From NCBI GenBank assembly GCA_036401335.1, contig DASWVC010000293.1:29352-93351 (forward strand): 64,000 bases of DNA, read 5' to 3'. Source of the DNA: DASWVC01 sp036401335 (GTDB taxonomy: Bacteria; Verrucomicrobiota; Verrucomicrobiia; Chthoniobacterales; JAFAMB01). The notes beneath the pieces were generated by a model that was given only the letters and a program-made list of their open reading frames with translations, had not been told where the DNA came from and made no database searches. Positions 1 through 8,179 of this stretch are shown here, one piece after another (positions within the stretch are counted from its first letter, which is position 1; the number at the start of each line of letters is the position of its first letter). The translations under genes were made by a program, and so were the position numbers.

Positions 1-1119
1 CCGATCGGTTCCGTTTTTCTCGCGTCAGCCAACCGGGAGTGGGCTGACAATCCCCGCGGCTGGTTTAACGACGCGAACCTGAACATCTCCAGCCCGGACG
101 GCCAAAATTACTTTCAAACGCACCTGTCTTGGCTGGCCGACCAGATTGTCGGGGAGATGCAGGACATGAATGCCCAAGGTTGCGTGGTCTGGGACATTGA
201 AGGTGAGCAATACCCGCAAGGACTCGCCACGTTCATTGGCAATCCCCTGTTGCTGCCGCAGATGGCGCCGGAAATGGATCCCCTGGCCGACGCTTTTTTT
301 GCCCGGATCAAGCAGGCCGGGTTCCGCGTCGGGGTCACCATCCGCTGCCAGCACCTCGTGCCGTTTTCCCAAGGCGGTTATGTTCAGGAAGAGTACCCGA
401 ACAACGACGCGATCTTCGACGCCATGGACCAGCGCATCATGTACGCGCAGCAACGCTGGGGCTGCACGCTTTTTTACTTCGACTCAAATGGCGGCGTGCA
501 CGGCTTGTACGACGTCGACATTTTTCGGCGTCTCCGTGCAAAACACCCGGACTGTCTCCTGATTCCCGAAGCGCAGGACGACTCGTACTACTCCCAGACC
601 GCGCCCTACGAAGAGCTCCGTAAACTGGGTGCGAACCCCGGCACGGACATCACCCCGCCCGGCGTGCGTGGACTTTACCCGGGAGCGATCACCGTGATCA
701 ACACACCTGAGGGCGACACCGTCGGCCGGCGCGGGGACTTGGTGGCAGCCGTTCAGCGCGGCGACATTCTGATGTACCGCACCTGGTTCCGCGCCCCTGA
801 ATTTTACGATGTGAAGTCCATTTACCAGGAAGGCACCGCAAACGGAGGTGTCGTTGCTTACAACGACATGTTCCAGGTGAGCGCTGGGAATACCCAGACC
901 CTTGATGTTTTGGCCAACGACTTCGACCTGAACCCTTCGGACCCACCGCTCAACGTGGTCTCCTGGACCCAGCCGGACATCGGCTCGGTAAGCGTAAACA
1001 ACAACCAGTTGCAGTTCAGTGCACCCGCAGGAATTACCGGCCAGACGAGCTTCAGCTACACCATCTCAAACGGCGCGCGATCGGCAACGGCAACGGTAAA
1101 GGTTGGCGTTTTTCCGTGA
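1..1119 (+). CDS. Secreted glycosidase-like protein with C-terminal Ig/cadherin-like domain (5' end outside window)
   Basis: The frame is open from base 1, so the start lies upstream and only the last 372 residues are seen. The N-terminal part looks like a beta/alpha-barrel carbohydrate-active enzyme: acidic strand-end motifs such as VVWDIEGEQYPQ (about residues 58-69) and FYFDSNGG resemble glycosidase active-site strands. The last 90 residues form a separate beta-sandwich module (VVAYNDMFQVSAG through FSYTISNGARS), of the repeated Ig/cadherin-like type found in exported bacterial proteins. No family could be named with certainty. Codon use and GC match the window. The gene next to it is a broken MFS gene, so no operon context helps. 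Confidence 0.65.
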   Translation, partial: PIGSVFLASANREWADNPRGWFNDANLNISSPDGQNYFQTHLSWLADQIVGEMQDMNAQGCVVWDIEGEQYPQGLATFIGNPLLLPQMAPEMDPLADAFFARIKQAGFRVGVTIRCQHLVPFSQGGYVQEEYPNNDAIFDAMDQRIMYAQQRWGCTLFYFDSNGGVHGLYDVDIFRRLRAKHPDCLLIPEAQDDSYYSQTAPYEELRKLGANPGTDITPPGVRGLYPGAITVINTPEGDTVGRRGDLVAAVQRGDILMYRTWFRAPEFYDVKSIYQEGTANGGVVAYNDMFQVSAGNTQTLDVLANDFDLNPSDPPLNVVSWTQPDIGSVSVNNNQLQFSAPAGITGQTSFSYTISNGARSATATVKVGVFP

Positions 1120-1195
1120 GATCGCAAATCCCCCAGGGCCGCTCAAGGCCGTTTGGTAAAGGTTTTTTCCAAACTGACTCGCGGCGGCCCGGCAC

Positions 1196-1400
1196 CGGGG
1201 CGGCTTCATGAGCCTGAACTCCTGCGTGCAGCAGACGTTCTCGGGCCTCGGGACGAGCCTGGGCGGTTACCTGATCATTGACCAGGCGCACCAATCGCTG
1301 CGGAACTACGGGCTGATCGGCTGGATTGCCGCCGGAATTGCCATCGGCTGCATCGGGTTAGCTTCTCCCATGTGCCGACCCGAGACCGGGCCAAACCGAA
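1196..1400 (+). pseudogene. MFS transporter C-terminal remnant
   Basis: In the frame that carries an ATG at 1208, residues FMSLNSCVQQTFSGLGTSLGGYLI, a short linker and GLIGWIAAGIAIGCIGL resemble the last two transmembrane helices of major facilitator permeases. The typical family pattern there is a GxFMSLNSxxQQ loop followed by two glycine-rich helices. Nothing upstream in any frame supplies the other ten helices, and the sequence after about 1400 is arginine/proline-rich read-through. I read this as the tail of a deleted transporter gene rather than a functional protein. Confidence 0.5.
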
Positions 1401-1672
1401 GGCAACCGCGGGGGGGCGATTTCTCAAGCCGTGCCGTTTCCATTGCAATCCGTTCAACAAGTGACCCCTTACCTCAGCGGGAGGGGGTATTTGCGCTTCA
1501 ACCCGGGGGCGTGCCGGCAAGGCTTCGTTTCCCTCTAAACTGCCTTGATTCGCTCCGCCTGGGGCGTGCACCTCACAGGCGAGGGCTTTTGCATTCAGAG
1601 GGATAACCCCAGGAGAATGCCCTCGCGCGGTCCTCTGATTGGAAGGCAAAGGACAACCAGGAACCTGAGCCT

Positions 1673-2337
1673 TCAGGTCCGCAGGACGATCTTGCCCCGG
1701 GTGTGGCCCTGCTCCAGCTGCTCGAACGCCGCGCGGACGTCCTCCAACGGGTACGTAGCGGCAATCGGCACGTGAAGGTCACCGGCGGCGATCAGCCCGG
1801 CGAGTTCGGCGAGAACCGCAGCGCTCTTCGCGGCGCCACGCCCAACTCGATGGCGAGCTGGACGACCACGGAGCCAACGCCGCCTGCGGCGCCCGCCACC
1901 GCCACCCTGTCACCCGGCTTCAGGAACACCGCGCGCACCGCCGCATAGGCCGTGCTCCCGGCGATGGCCAACGACCCGCCGACCTCCCAGGACACCTTCG
2001 CCGGCTTGGCCGTCAGGTTCCGCGCTTCCACGATCACGTATTCGGCGTGGCTGGCGCGCCGGTCGGTGAAACCGATGACCCCGTCACCGGTTGTGAACCC
2101 CTCGACCCTGGGCCCGATGTCCGTCACGATCCCGGCCAGATCCGTGCCCTCGCCCGACGGGAACGTGGCCGGCCATCTCGCGTGCAACCGTCCCTCCCGG
2201 ACCTTCGCCTCGCCGGGGTTGATCGACGCGGCCTTGACCTTGACCAGCACTTCCCCCTGAGCCGGCTCAGGGACCGGCACGTCGGCCACTCGCAGGACGT
2301 TGATCCCGCCGTACGTGTCGAATCGCACGGCCTTCAT
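1673..2337 (-). pseudogene. NADP-dependent quinone/zinc-type oxidoreductase, internally deleted and frameshifted
   Basis: The start (MKAVRFDTYGGINVL) and first 170 residues match the medium-chain dehydrogenase/quinone oxidoreductase family: GroES-like domain, then the nucleotide-binding motif GAAGGVGSVVVQLA. Shortly after that motif the frame ends in a stop at 1792. A different frame of the same strand then gives a clear family C-terminus (LAGLIAAGDLHVPIAATYP and later GHTRGKIVLRT) ending at 1673. The total is about 221 codons against roughly 300-310 for the family. A deletion of about 80-90 codons with a frameshift has therefore removed the middle of the Rossmann domain. The product should be inactive. 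Confidence 0.75.
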
Positions 2338-2559
2338 GCTTCCCTCTTTTCGTGGGGGACGGGGTTAAGGGTGATTGCACCGGTGGGTTCCGCAGTATTG
2401 CTCGTCGACATCTTTGTTCCTGTGACGGTTGCGCCAGACGGCTCGAGCCTGAATTTCCACGGACAAGCAGCCGGCTCACGCGACACTCGCTCGAATGGCG
2501 ACCCGACGGCCCCTCGCGCTCGCCTTGCCGACTCCATAAGGCCGCCCGGATAGCAGGTG

Positions 2560-2711
2560 AGACCGGATCGTGGGCGTTACAAATCGGGCTGGCCCAAGCC
2601 AGGTTGTCCGTCCCTCCGCGAGAGGTCGGAAGGATGTGCTCCAGATGGTACGGGACCCGGGCGACTTCCTGGGGAGCACGGCAATACTCGCAGCGGCGGC
2701 ACGCCCGTCCA
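2560..2711 (-). pseudogene. HNH endonuclease fragment
   Basis: Reading the minus strand in the frame of the codons near 2681-2689, one finds RRCEYCRAPQEV followed by PYHLEHILPTSRGGTDNL and then a CN pair. This is the CxxC...HxEHIxPxSxGGxDxLxxAxxxCN pattern of HNH nucleases of the McrA type. No start codon lies close upstream in this frame, the usual C-terminal half is absent, and the fragment abuts the end of the tetR gene. It is a remnant. The bases from 2338 to about 2560 hold nothing else I can recognise. Confidence 0.55.
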
Positions 2712-3362
2712 TCATGGCCTGTTTGCTAAGCGTCGCGATGAAGTCTGTCGGCCTTTTATCGACCTGATCGACTCCGCGACGGCGTTGCGAACTGGCTCTA
2801 AATCGAAGCCTGACCCAATGGCCTGTTCGTCCAACTGCTCGGATAACTCCTCAAGGCCGAACAAAGCGCGCGGAAAACGCGGGTGGACAATCCGACCAAG
2901 TAAAAGTTGTGCTTCTTGCGCACTGACCTCTGGCGACAACCGAAAGGCTTCTTTCAGGTAAACACTCAATCGTTCATGGGGAATAGAAAGGATCACATCG
3001 AAGTACCGGGCCGAACCCTCCGGAAACCGTGCCGCCTCCGCGATGCTCAAGCGGCACATCTGGATCGTGCGCGCATAAAGCAAGATCTCCAGAAATCGCC
3101 CGCAAAACATGACCAAGGCTTCCGAACTGTCACCGGGATAATCGCCAGGCAGCTTCAACTTGCTGACCAGGAGCCCGCGCACCATGTCGATGACTTTGAG
3201 GTACAGCTTCTCCTTGTTCTCGAAGTGAGCGTAGAGGGTGCGCTTGGAAGTTTCCGCCCGGCTGGCGATCACATCCATTGAAGCGCGCTCGAAACCCATT
3301 TCCAGGAACACGTCTTTGGCGACGTGGAGGATGTGCTCGCTCAGTTTGTCACCGCGCATCAT
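2712..3362 (-). CDS. TetR/AcrR family transcriptional regulator
   Basis: This 216-residue protein is of normal TetR length. Residues 1-50 form the DNA-binding helix-turn-helix (FERASMDVIASRAETSKRTLYAHFENKEKLY), with the family-typical YxHFxxKEKL ending. The rest is an all-helical ligand-binding and dimerisation domain of AefR-like appearance. It is transcribed divergently from an NmrA-like gene, with about 56 bp between the two starts. By family practice it probably represses itself and that neighbour. Start: two ATG codons lie side by side (3362 and 3359). The last 10-15 residues run into the HNH remnant and may not be the ancestral C-terminus. Confidence 0.85.
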   Translation of the reverse strand: MMRGDKLSEHILHVAKDVFLEMGFERASMDVIASRAETSKRTLYAHFENKEKLYLKVIDMVRGLLVSKLKLPGDYPGDSSEALVMFCGRFLEILLYARTIQMCRLSIAEAARFPEGSARYFDVILSIPHERLSVYLKEAFRLSPEVSAQEAQLLLGRIVHPRFPRALFGLEELSEQLDEQAIGSGFDLEPVRNAVAESIRSIKGRQTSSRRLANRP

Positions 3363-3418
3363 AAGGGCAGGTTACATTTTCCTTGTTCTCATGTAAACGG
3401 TACAGTGTAGTATACAGT
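3363..3418. promoter_or_regulatory. Divergent promoter with probable TetR operator
   Basis: This is the short region between the tetR and NmrA-like starts. It holds a small inverted repeat (TTACAT at 3372-3377 and ATGTAA at 3391-3396) and a direct repeat TACAGTGT at 3401-3408 and 3413-3420. Repeats in a divergent TetR gap are usually the operator; which of the two is bound cannot be told from sequence. TATACA at 3411-3416 could be a -10 element for the plus-strand gene, which would make that transcript nearly leaderless. Confidence 0.45.
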
Positions 3419-4303
3419 GTGACCGTTCTTACTACTCCCACCGGAAACATCGGTTCGCAGGTCCTTAAGAATCTCCTGGCCGCCAACGCCGCGGTGCGTG
3501 TCATCGCGCGTGACCCGGCCAAGCTCGCCCCGGAGGTTCACGGCAAAGCCGAGATCGTGCAAGGCTCGATTGACGACCAGCAGGTACTGACCCGGGCGTT
3601 TGCAGGCGCGGAAAGCGTCTTCCTCATCGTCCCCCCTTCGTTCACGGACAAGAACGACACGGAATACTACCTCCGCTTCACCCGACCCGCGTGCCGCGCG
3701 GTCCGGAGCCAAGGCGTCAAACGGGTCGTGGGCGTCTCCGTTCTGGGCCGGGGAACGTCCCTGGCCAAAAACGCTGGCCCGATCACCGCCTCTTTGGCGA
3801 AGGGCGAAGAGATCGAGCGCACGGGCGTGGATTACCGCGCCCTCTGGTGTCCCGCCCTGATGGAAAACATGCTCGGCCAGGCGCAAGCCCTCAAGCATCA
3901 AGGGATGTTCTTCATGCCAGCGAGCGGGGACTTCAAGACTCCCCAGGTGGCTGCGCGGGATGTCGCCGCGAGTGGGGCCAAACTTCTCCTCGACCTGTCA
4001 TGGACGGGCCAGGGTGGACTCGCCGTGCTAGGGCCGGAGGATTTGTCCTTCAACGACATGGCCGCGATCATGACGGAGGTGCTCGGCAAACCAATCCGGT
4101 TTGAGTCGGTCCCGGCCGACGGCTACAAAGCTCAGCTCATGCAGTACGGTGCGAACGAGGTTTTTGCCCAGGGAATCGTGGACATGATGGCGGCCAAGGA
4201 CAAAGGCATGGACAACACCGAACCCCGCACGGCCGAAAATACCACTCCCACCGGCTTCCGGCAGTGGTGTGAAGAGGTTCTGAAACCTGCCGTGCTCGGT
4301 TAA
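3419..4303 (+). CDS. NmrA-family NAD(P)-binding protein (atypical SDR)
   Basis: The protein begins VTVLTTPTGNIGSQVLKNLL, the GxxGxxG-type Rossmann fingerprint of NmrA/atypical short-chain dehydrogenases. It continues as one NAD(P)-binding domain with a C-terminal substrate lobe (about 295 residues, normal length). Members are NADPH sensors or quinone/isoflavone-type reductases; the substrate cannot be assigned. I chose the GTG at 3419 because the Rossmann strand starts there; a TTG at 3383 would add 12 residues with no family similarity. Divergent tetR suggests induction by a small electrophile or drug-like ligand (inference). Confidence 0.8.
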   Translation: MTVLTTPTGNIGSQVLKNLLAANAAVRVIARDPAKLAPEVHGKAEIVQGSIDDQQVLTRAFAGAESVFLIVPPSFTDKNDTEYYLRFTRPACRAVRSQGVKRVVGVSVLGRGTSLAKNAGPITASLAKGEEIERTGVDYRALWCPALMENMLGQAQALKHQGMFFMPASGDFKTPQVAARDVAASGAKLLLDLSWTGQGGLAVLGPEDLSFNDMAAIMTEVLGKPIRFESVPADGYKAQLMQYGANEVFAQGIVDMMAAKDKGMDNTEPRTAENTTPTGFRQWCEEVLKPAVLG

Positions 4304-4336
4304 CCGGCTAACCACCTGGCATCGGATCCGAATGAT

Positions 4337-4555
4337 TCAACTAAGAAACGAAGAGGATGCCTCGAACTCGGCGAATTCATATTTCTGCCCGTGGGCTTCC
4401 ATCATCGCCCTGGTGCCTTCCTCCATGCCGGGCGTCCGGATGGGTCCGGGGCTGACTGCGTTGCCCGTGCCGCCCAGCGCCTTGGCCGGCGAGACAGCCT
4501 GCTCGATGTTGACCACCTTAGTCGCCCCGTAGTTGGCAACGACAGGCTGTGGCAT
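4337..4555 (-). pseudogene. Short-chain dehydrogenase C-terminal remnant
   Basis: Residues NYGATKVVNIEQAVSPAKAL and NAVSPGPIRTPGMEE are the SDR YxATK active-site helix and the conserved SPGPIxTP loop that follows it. The N-terminal NAD-binding half and catalytic serine are missing. A few residues are lost between AKAL and NAVSPG, and the frame ends soon after the loop. It is a decayed fragment. It faces a TetR-like tail on the other strand. Confidence 0.6.
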
Positions 4556-4584
4556 CGGCCTTGGGAGAAAAGGCCCGCTCGGAA

Positions 4585-4740
4585 GGCAGCGCCGTCGAGC
4601 TCGCCGAGGCGTGCCGGGCGGCGGTCCACGGTCTTGTCAGTCTCAAGCTGACCTGTCCATCGTTCCCCTCCACCCCGCCTGAAACGCTGTGTCGGCTCCT
4701 GCTAGAAAGTTTGGTCGACCATCAGCAAAGATCAACCTGA
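4585..4740 (+). pseudogene. TetR-family C-terminal fragment
   Basis: The tail ACRAAVHGLVSLKLTCPSFP then PPETLCRLLLESLVDH resembles the end of TetR regulators with a WHG-type ligand domain, which typically carries xxHGLVSLxL followed by a final helix. No helix-turn-helix is found upstream. The open frame runs directly into the Tn3-derived sequence. The call rests on one motif and is tentative. Confidence 0.4.
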
Positions 4741-4769
4741 CCTGTACGGTGGTTCATCCCGTACAAAGA

Positions 4770-4965
4770 AGGTGTGATCAGCGAATCGACGATGCACTCT
4801 TGACGCACCTGCCGCCTTTGGGCTGGGAGCACATCCATCTGACCGGCGATTACGGCTGGCACCCCAATAAACGGATCGCGAAAGACCCAAAACTTGATTT
4901 CACCCCGGTTTACAGCGCCACCCGACGCTTAACGTACGCTATTGTCCGTTTCGTGCGCTGACCCC
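4770..4965 (+). mobile_element. Tn3-family transposon right-end remnant (transposase tail plus 38-bp inverted repeat)
   Basis: A frame ending at 4961 encodes DDALLTHLPPLGWEHIHLTG followed by DYGW. This is the hallmark C-terminus of Tn3-family TnpA (LLxHLSPLGWEHINLTGDYxW). The sequence from 4928 to 4965 is exactly 38 bp. Read on the minus strand it starts GGGGTCAGCGCACG and ends ACGTTAAG, matching the length and both ends of Tn3-family terminal repeats. As in intact Tn3 elements, the tnpA stop lies inside the repeat. Nearly all of tnpA, the resolvase and the left end are absent from the window. The 5 bp after the repeat (TTGAT) would be one copy of the target duplication. Confidence 0.8.
4928..4965 (-). 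repeat. Tn3-family 38-bp terminal inverted repeat
   Basis: This is the outer end of the Tn3 remnant. Its outer tip is GGGGTC and its inner end ACGTTAAG, both conserved across Tn3-family repeats. It contains the stop codon of the transposase fragment. No partner repeat was noticed elsewhere in the window. Confidence 0.75.
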
Positions 4966-5144
4966 TTGATGAACGCCATTGCATGGCGTCGTTTATTACC
5001 GTTGAATGCCTAGCAACGACCCCCAGACCCACCCAGTCGGGGAGGTGACGAAACAAGCTTCGCCGTTGAGCAGGCGCCATTGAACGCGGCCCGTGGTTTC
5101 CAGGCCGGCCTGCAATGCTCGGCGGAACCGCGCGTGGTAAGCCC

Positions 5145-6482
5145 ATGAACCGAGCACCCTCGACCGACCGCACGAAAGCACCAACTCCCCTGCGGATTTA
5201 TCTGGAAAATGGGACTCACGACATGCGGAACCTGGGTGACGCTGCCATGCTGACGGAGGCGTACCGGTGCATACGGGCCGAGTGGCCCGATGCAGACGTT
5301 TATGTGAGCACAGGCAACCCAGGCAGGCTTGAGCGTTACTGCCCCGGGGCCATTCCGGTTAACGTAAAGGGACGCCGTTCCTTGTCAGTCGCCTGGGCGC
5401 CCTGGCGTCGGTTGGAAACCCGAGCGCCCGGCCTCTCGTCTGCTCTCCGCCGTCTTCGTTTGAGGCACCATAGTTTAGTCAACCGAATCTGGATTTACCT
5501 GATCTGCCGTTACCTGCGGCAATCCGCGGCGGACGTCGAGGCGTTCATAAGGTTTCTGCACAGCGTCGACGTTCTGTTTTACTCTGGGGGAGGCTATTTC
5601 AACGATGAATTCCGCGTCTTCATGCATGAGTTGGTGAGTGTCGGGGAGATCGTTCAGCGCCTCCATCGGCCGGTCGTTGCTTTTGGCCAGGGCATCGGGC
5701 CGCTTTCGACTGCCCTGGTTGCACGCCCGGTTGAAGGTCTGCTACGGGGAATGACGGCGGTCGGTGCCCGCGAAAACACCAGCTTGCAATGGGTTGAGTC
5801 TCGCCGCGTTTCGCCTACCTTGTGCAGGCTGACCGGCGACGATGCCCTGCTCGCCCCGGATCTGCCCTGGCCCCAAGCCATGGGGGACGCATTGGGAGTC
5901 AACGTGCGGCTTTCGCATTACAGCGGCGTTGAACTCAGCGGGCTGCGCTTTCTTAAGGTGGCGGTGGCCCGCTTTCTTGAGGAGATGCAACTGCGGAGGG
6001 CTCAACCGGTGCTAATCAAAGACACTGATTATGAGTCGACCCGGCAAGCTCTTGGCGAACTGCCCCTCGAAGACTGCCCGTTCGAGAATGCAGCAACGTT
6101 GCGCGCGATCTCCGCCTGTCGCGTGGTGCTGACGGGAAGTTACCATGCCGCGGTGTTTGCGTACGCGCTGGGGGTAACGGTGGTCGGCCTTGCCGCAAAC
6201 CCGTATTACCGACAAAAGCTGGGCGGCGTCGCCGAAAGCTTTGGCACAACACCGCTGGTCTTTACTCCAACCGGGACGTCAAGCAACGATCGGGATGCGG
6301 CCGAGTTGCAAAGCCTGCTCCATTCTGCCTGGACGTCAGCTCCAGACAATCACGAGCCTTTATTGGAAGCACGCCGGGCACAGATCGCTGCGAATCGTAG
6401 CTTCAAACGAGAGGCTTTTGACCTCGTTAACGCAAAGGTAGAGGAACGCCGGCCAACTCCCGACACCGTTGCCGGTCGTTGA
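5145..6482 (+). CDS. Polysaccharide pyruvyl transferase family protein (copy 1)
   Basis: This roughly 445-residue protein has the hallmarks of the CsaB/PS_pyruv_trans family, which moves pyruvate from phosphoenolpyruvate onto sugars of exopolysaccharides as ketals. Seen motifs: NLGDAAML near the start, YSGGGYFND, FGQGIGPL, and GSYHAAVFAYALG near the C-terminus (the His-containing active-site loop). The fold is GT-B-like and cytoplasmic. The ATG at 5145 starts just before the first conserved strand; an in-frame ATG at 5115 would add 10 residues. It is isolated from the main EPS locus by about 11 kb. A paralogue lies at 24593-25885. Confidence 0.85.
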   Translation: MNRAPSTDRTKAPTPLRIYLENGTHDMRNLGDAAMLTEAYRCIRAEWPDADVYVSTGNPGRLERYCPGAIPVNVKGRRSLSVAWAPWRRLETRAPGLSSALRRLRLRHHSLVNRIWIYLICRYLRQSAADVEAFIRFLHSVDVLFYSGGGYFNDEFRVFMHELVSVGEIVQRLHRPVVAFGQGIGPLSTALVARPVEGLLRGMTAVGARENTSLQWVESRRVSPTLCRLTGDDALLAPDLPWPQAMGDALGVNVRLSHYSGVELSGLRFLKVAVARFLEEMQLRRAQPVLIKDTDYESTRQALGELPLEDCPFENAATLRAISACRVVLTGSYHAAVFAYALGVTVVGLAANPYYRQKLGGVAESFGTTPLVFTPTGTSSNDRDAAELQSLLHSAWTSAPDNHEPLLEARRAQIAANRSFKREAFDLVNAKVEERRPTPDTVAGR

Positions 6483-6599
6483 TGGGCACGATTCGCAGCG
6501 TTCCGTGCCGCTGGCAAGGTTAAGTTAAGCTCCCACAAAGCGTTTCTCCAAGCCGGTGGTCTAGTTCGATGGCGTGGGAACGAACCTTGGTAAGCGGGG

Positions 6600-6745
6600 G
6601 GTGGGTAAAGGTTGCAACGGGAAGGGTGCGCCCGCGTCTGCGGGCTGACGTTTATCTTTGGGTTGCTGGTTAAAATCGGCGACACGGCCGAACGCGCCAT
6701 GCCTGCTTTCCGAGCGATGTCGTGACTGGTAGCTCGTCGCGTCAT
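6600..6745 (-). pseudogene. LacI-family regulator, N-terminal DNA-binding stub
   Basis: A minus-strand gene begins at 6745 with a good ribosome-binding site (TAGGAG six to eight bases before the ATG) and encodes TSHDIARKAGMARSAVSPIL followed by NPKINVSPQTRA. This is the LacI helix-turn-helix (TxxDIAxxAGVSxxTVS...NxxxxVSxxTR). After about 45 residues the hinge and the sugar-binding domain are absent. It lies just downstream of the GH4 gene on the same strand and was probably its regulator before truncation. The rest of 6483-6847 shows nothing else. Confidence 0.55.
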
Positions 6746-6847
6746 GGGCTCCTATCGCAAGCTTAGGTAGGGCAGTCGCCATAGAAGTTGTTCCGGAAGG
6801 GGGCAACTTGGCCGGCGTGATTGGTTCTGCGCCACGGCAACTCAGCT

Positions 6848-8179
6848 TTACCCATTCTTTGAAGGCGGCCGCAAGGACTCCGGAATGTAGTCACCGTGAG
6901 CCGCGAGCAGTTCGTCCACCAACGCCCAGATCTGATCAAGGTCCAGTTCGGCCGCTGTGTGGGGATCGAGCATGGCGGCTTGATAGACAAGGTCGCGGTT
7001 GCCGGTCAGCAGCGCTTCCACCGTCAGCGCCTGCACGTTGATGTTGGTTTGCATAACGCTGGCCAACTGCAATGGGATCGGTCCAATGCGCACCGGTTGC
7101 AATCCGTTGCGGTTAACCAGGCAGGGTACTTCCACACAACAGCCAGCCGGAAGATTCTCAATCAGCCCATGGTTGGCCACGTTGCTGTAAACCACCCGGG
7201 AAGTGTTCGTTTCCATGCTGTGGATGATTAACGACCCGTACTCAACGCTGCGCTCGATGGCGATTGGATCCTCGGAAGCCTCAAACTGCGTGCGAAGCTG
7301 TTCCCACCTCGCGATTTGGGCCTCGCACCGGCGAGGGTACTCGTCCAAGGGAATGTTGTAGCGCTTGATGAGGTCTTCCCGGCCCCGTTTGATGTACCAG
7401 GGGGCGTACTCGGAAAAGTGTTCACTCGATTCAGTGACGAAATAACCCAGCCGGCGGAACAGGTCGTAGCGGACCCGATTCCACTCAGGCACGCGTCCTT
7501 CCTCAATCACGCGTTGGATCTCCGGATAAAGATCCTGCCCGTCGCGCTCAAAGCGCAGGTAGAACGCCAGGTGATTGATGCCGGCGACCACATAATTGAT
7601 CTCCTCAAGGGGCACGCCGATGTCCTCGGCCAACTCGCCCGCCGTGTGCTGGACGCTGTGGCACAGACCGATCGTTCTAACCTTAGAGGCGCGGCTCAAG
7701 GCCCAGCAATTCATGGCCATGGGGTTGACGTAATTGAGGTGCACCACGTCCGGGCACAACCGTTCCATGTCCCGGCACATGTCGAGCAACACCGGCACCG
7801 TACGCAACGCGCGCATGATGCCGCCGATGCCCAGGGTGTCGGCGATGGTCTGGCGCAGGCCGTAGCGCTTCGGCACCTCGAAATCAGTGACCGTGCAAGG
7901 TCGGTACCCGCCGACTTGAACCATGTTGATGGCGTAGGTAGCACCCGCAAAGGCCCGGGTTCGATCTGCCGTGGCCTCCACCCTGGCTGGTGCACCCAGG
8001 GTCCGGGCAATGCGTTGGGCCACGGCCTCGGAGGTCTTAAGCCGTTCCGGATCGATGTCGAACAAGCAAATGGTAGAGTCGGCCAGTTCCGGAAAGGAGA
8101 GGATGTCGCCGATCAGGTTCTTGGCAAAGACGGTGCTGCCCGCCCCGATGAAAGTGATTTTTCGTGGTGAAGTACTCAT
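6848..8179 (-). CDS. Glycoside hydrolase family 4 alpha-galactosidase/alpha-glucosidase (MelA-like)
   Basis: About 443 residues, normal for GH4. These enzymes hydrolyse alpha-glycosides through an NAD+ and Mn2+ dependent oxidation-elimination mechanism in the cytoplasm. Visible: the NAD-binding start KITFIGAGSTVFAKNL, NYVNPMAMNCWAL, the metal-ligand region GLCHSVQHTAGEL (Cys and His), and GINHLAFYL. This pattern is closest to MelA-type alpha-galactosidases rather than 6-phospho-glucosidases. The ATG at 8179 sits 8 residues before the Rossmann strand; an upstream start at 8257 would add non-homologous residues. A truncated LacI gene follows, and a Gfo/Idh/MocA oxidoreductase precedes it on the same strand. 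Confidence 0.88.
   Translation of the reverse strand: MSTSPRKITFIGAGSTVFAKNLIGDILSFPELADSTICLFDIDPERLKTSEAVAQRIARTLGAPARVEATADRTRAFAGATYAINMVQVGGYRPCTVTDFEVPKRYGLRQTIADTLGIGGIMRALRTVPVLLDMCRDMERLCPDVVHLNYVNPMAMNCWALSRASKVRTIGLCHSVQHTAGELAEDIGVPLEEINYVVAGINHLAFYLRFERDGQDLYPEIQRVIEEGRVPEWNRVRYDLFRRLGYFVTESSEHFSEYAPWYIKRGREDLIKRYNIPLDEYPRRCEAQIARWEQLRTQFEASEDPIAIERSVEYGSLIIHSMETNTSRVVYSNVANHGLIENLPAGCCVEVPCLVNRNGLQPVRIGPIPLQLASVMQTNINVQALTVEALLTGNRDLVYQAAMLDPHTAAELDLDQIWALVDELLAAHGDYIPESLRPPSKNG

Noticed and set aside
7316..8170. Plus-strand frame of 284 codons
   Set aside because: Antisense to the GH4 gene, which has all its conserved residues.
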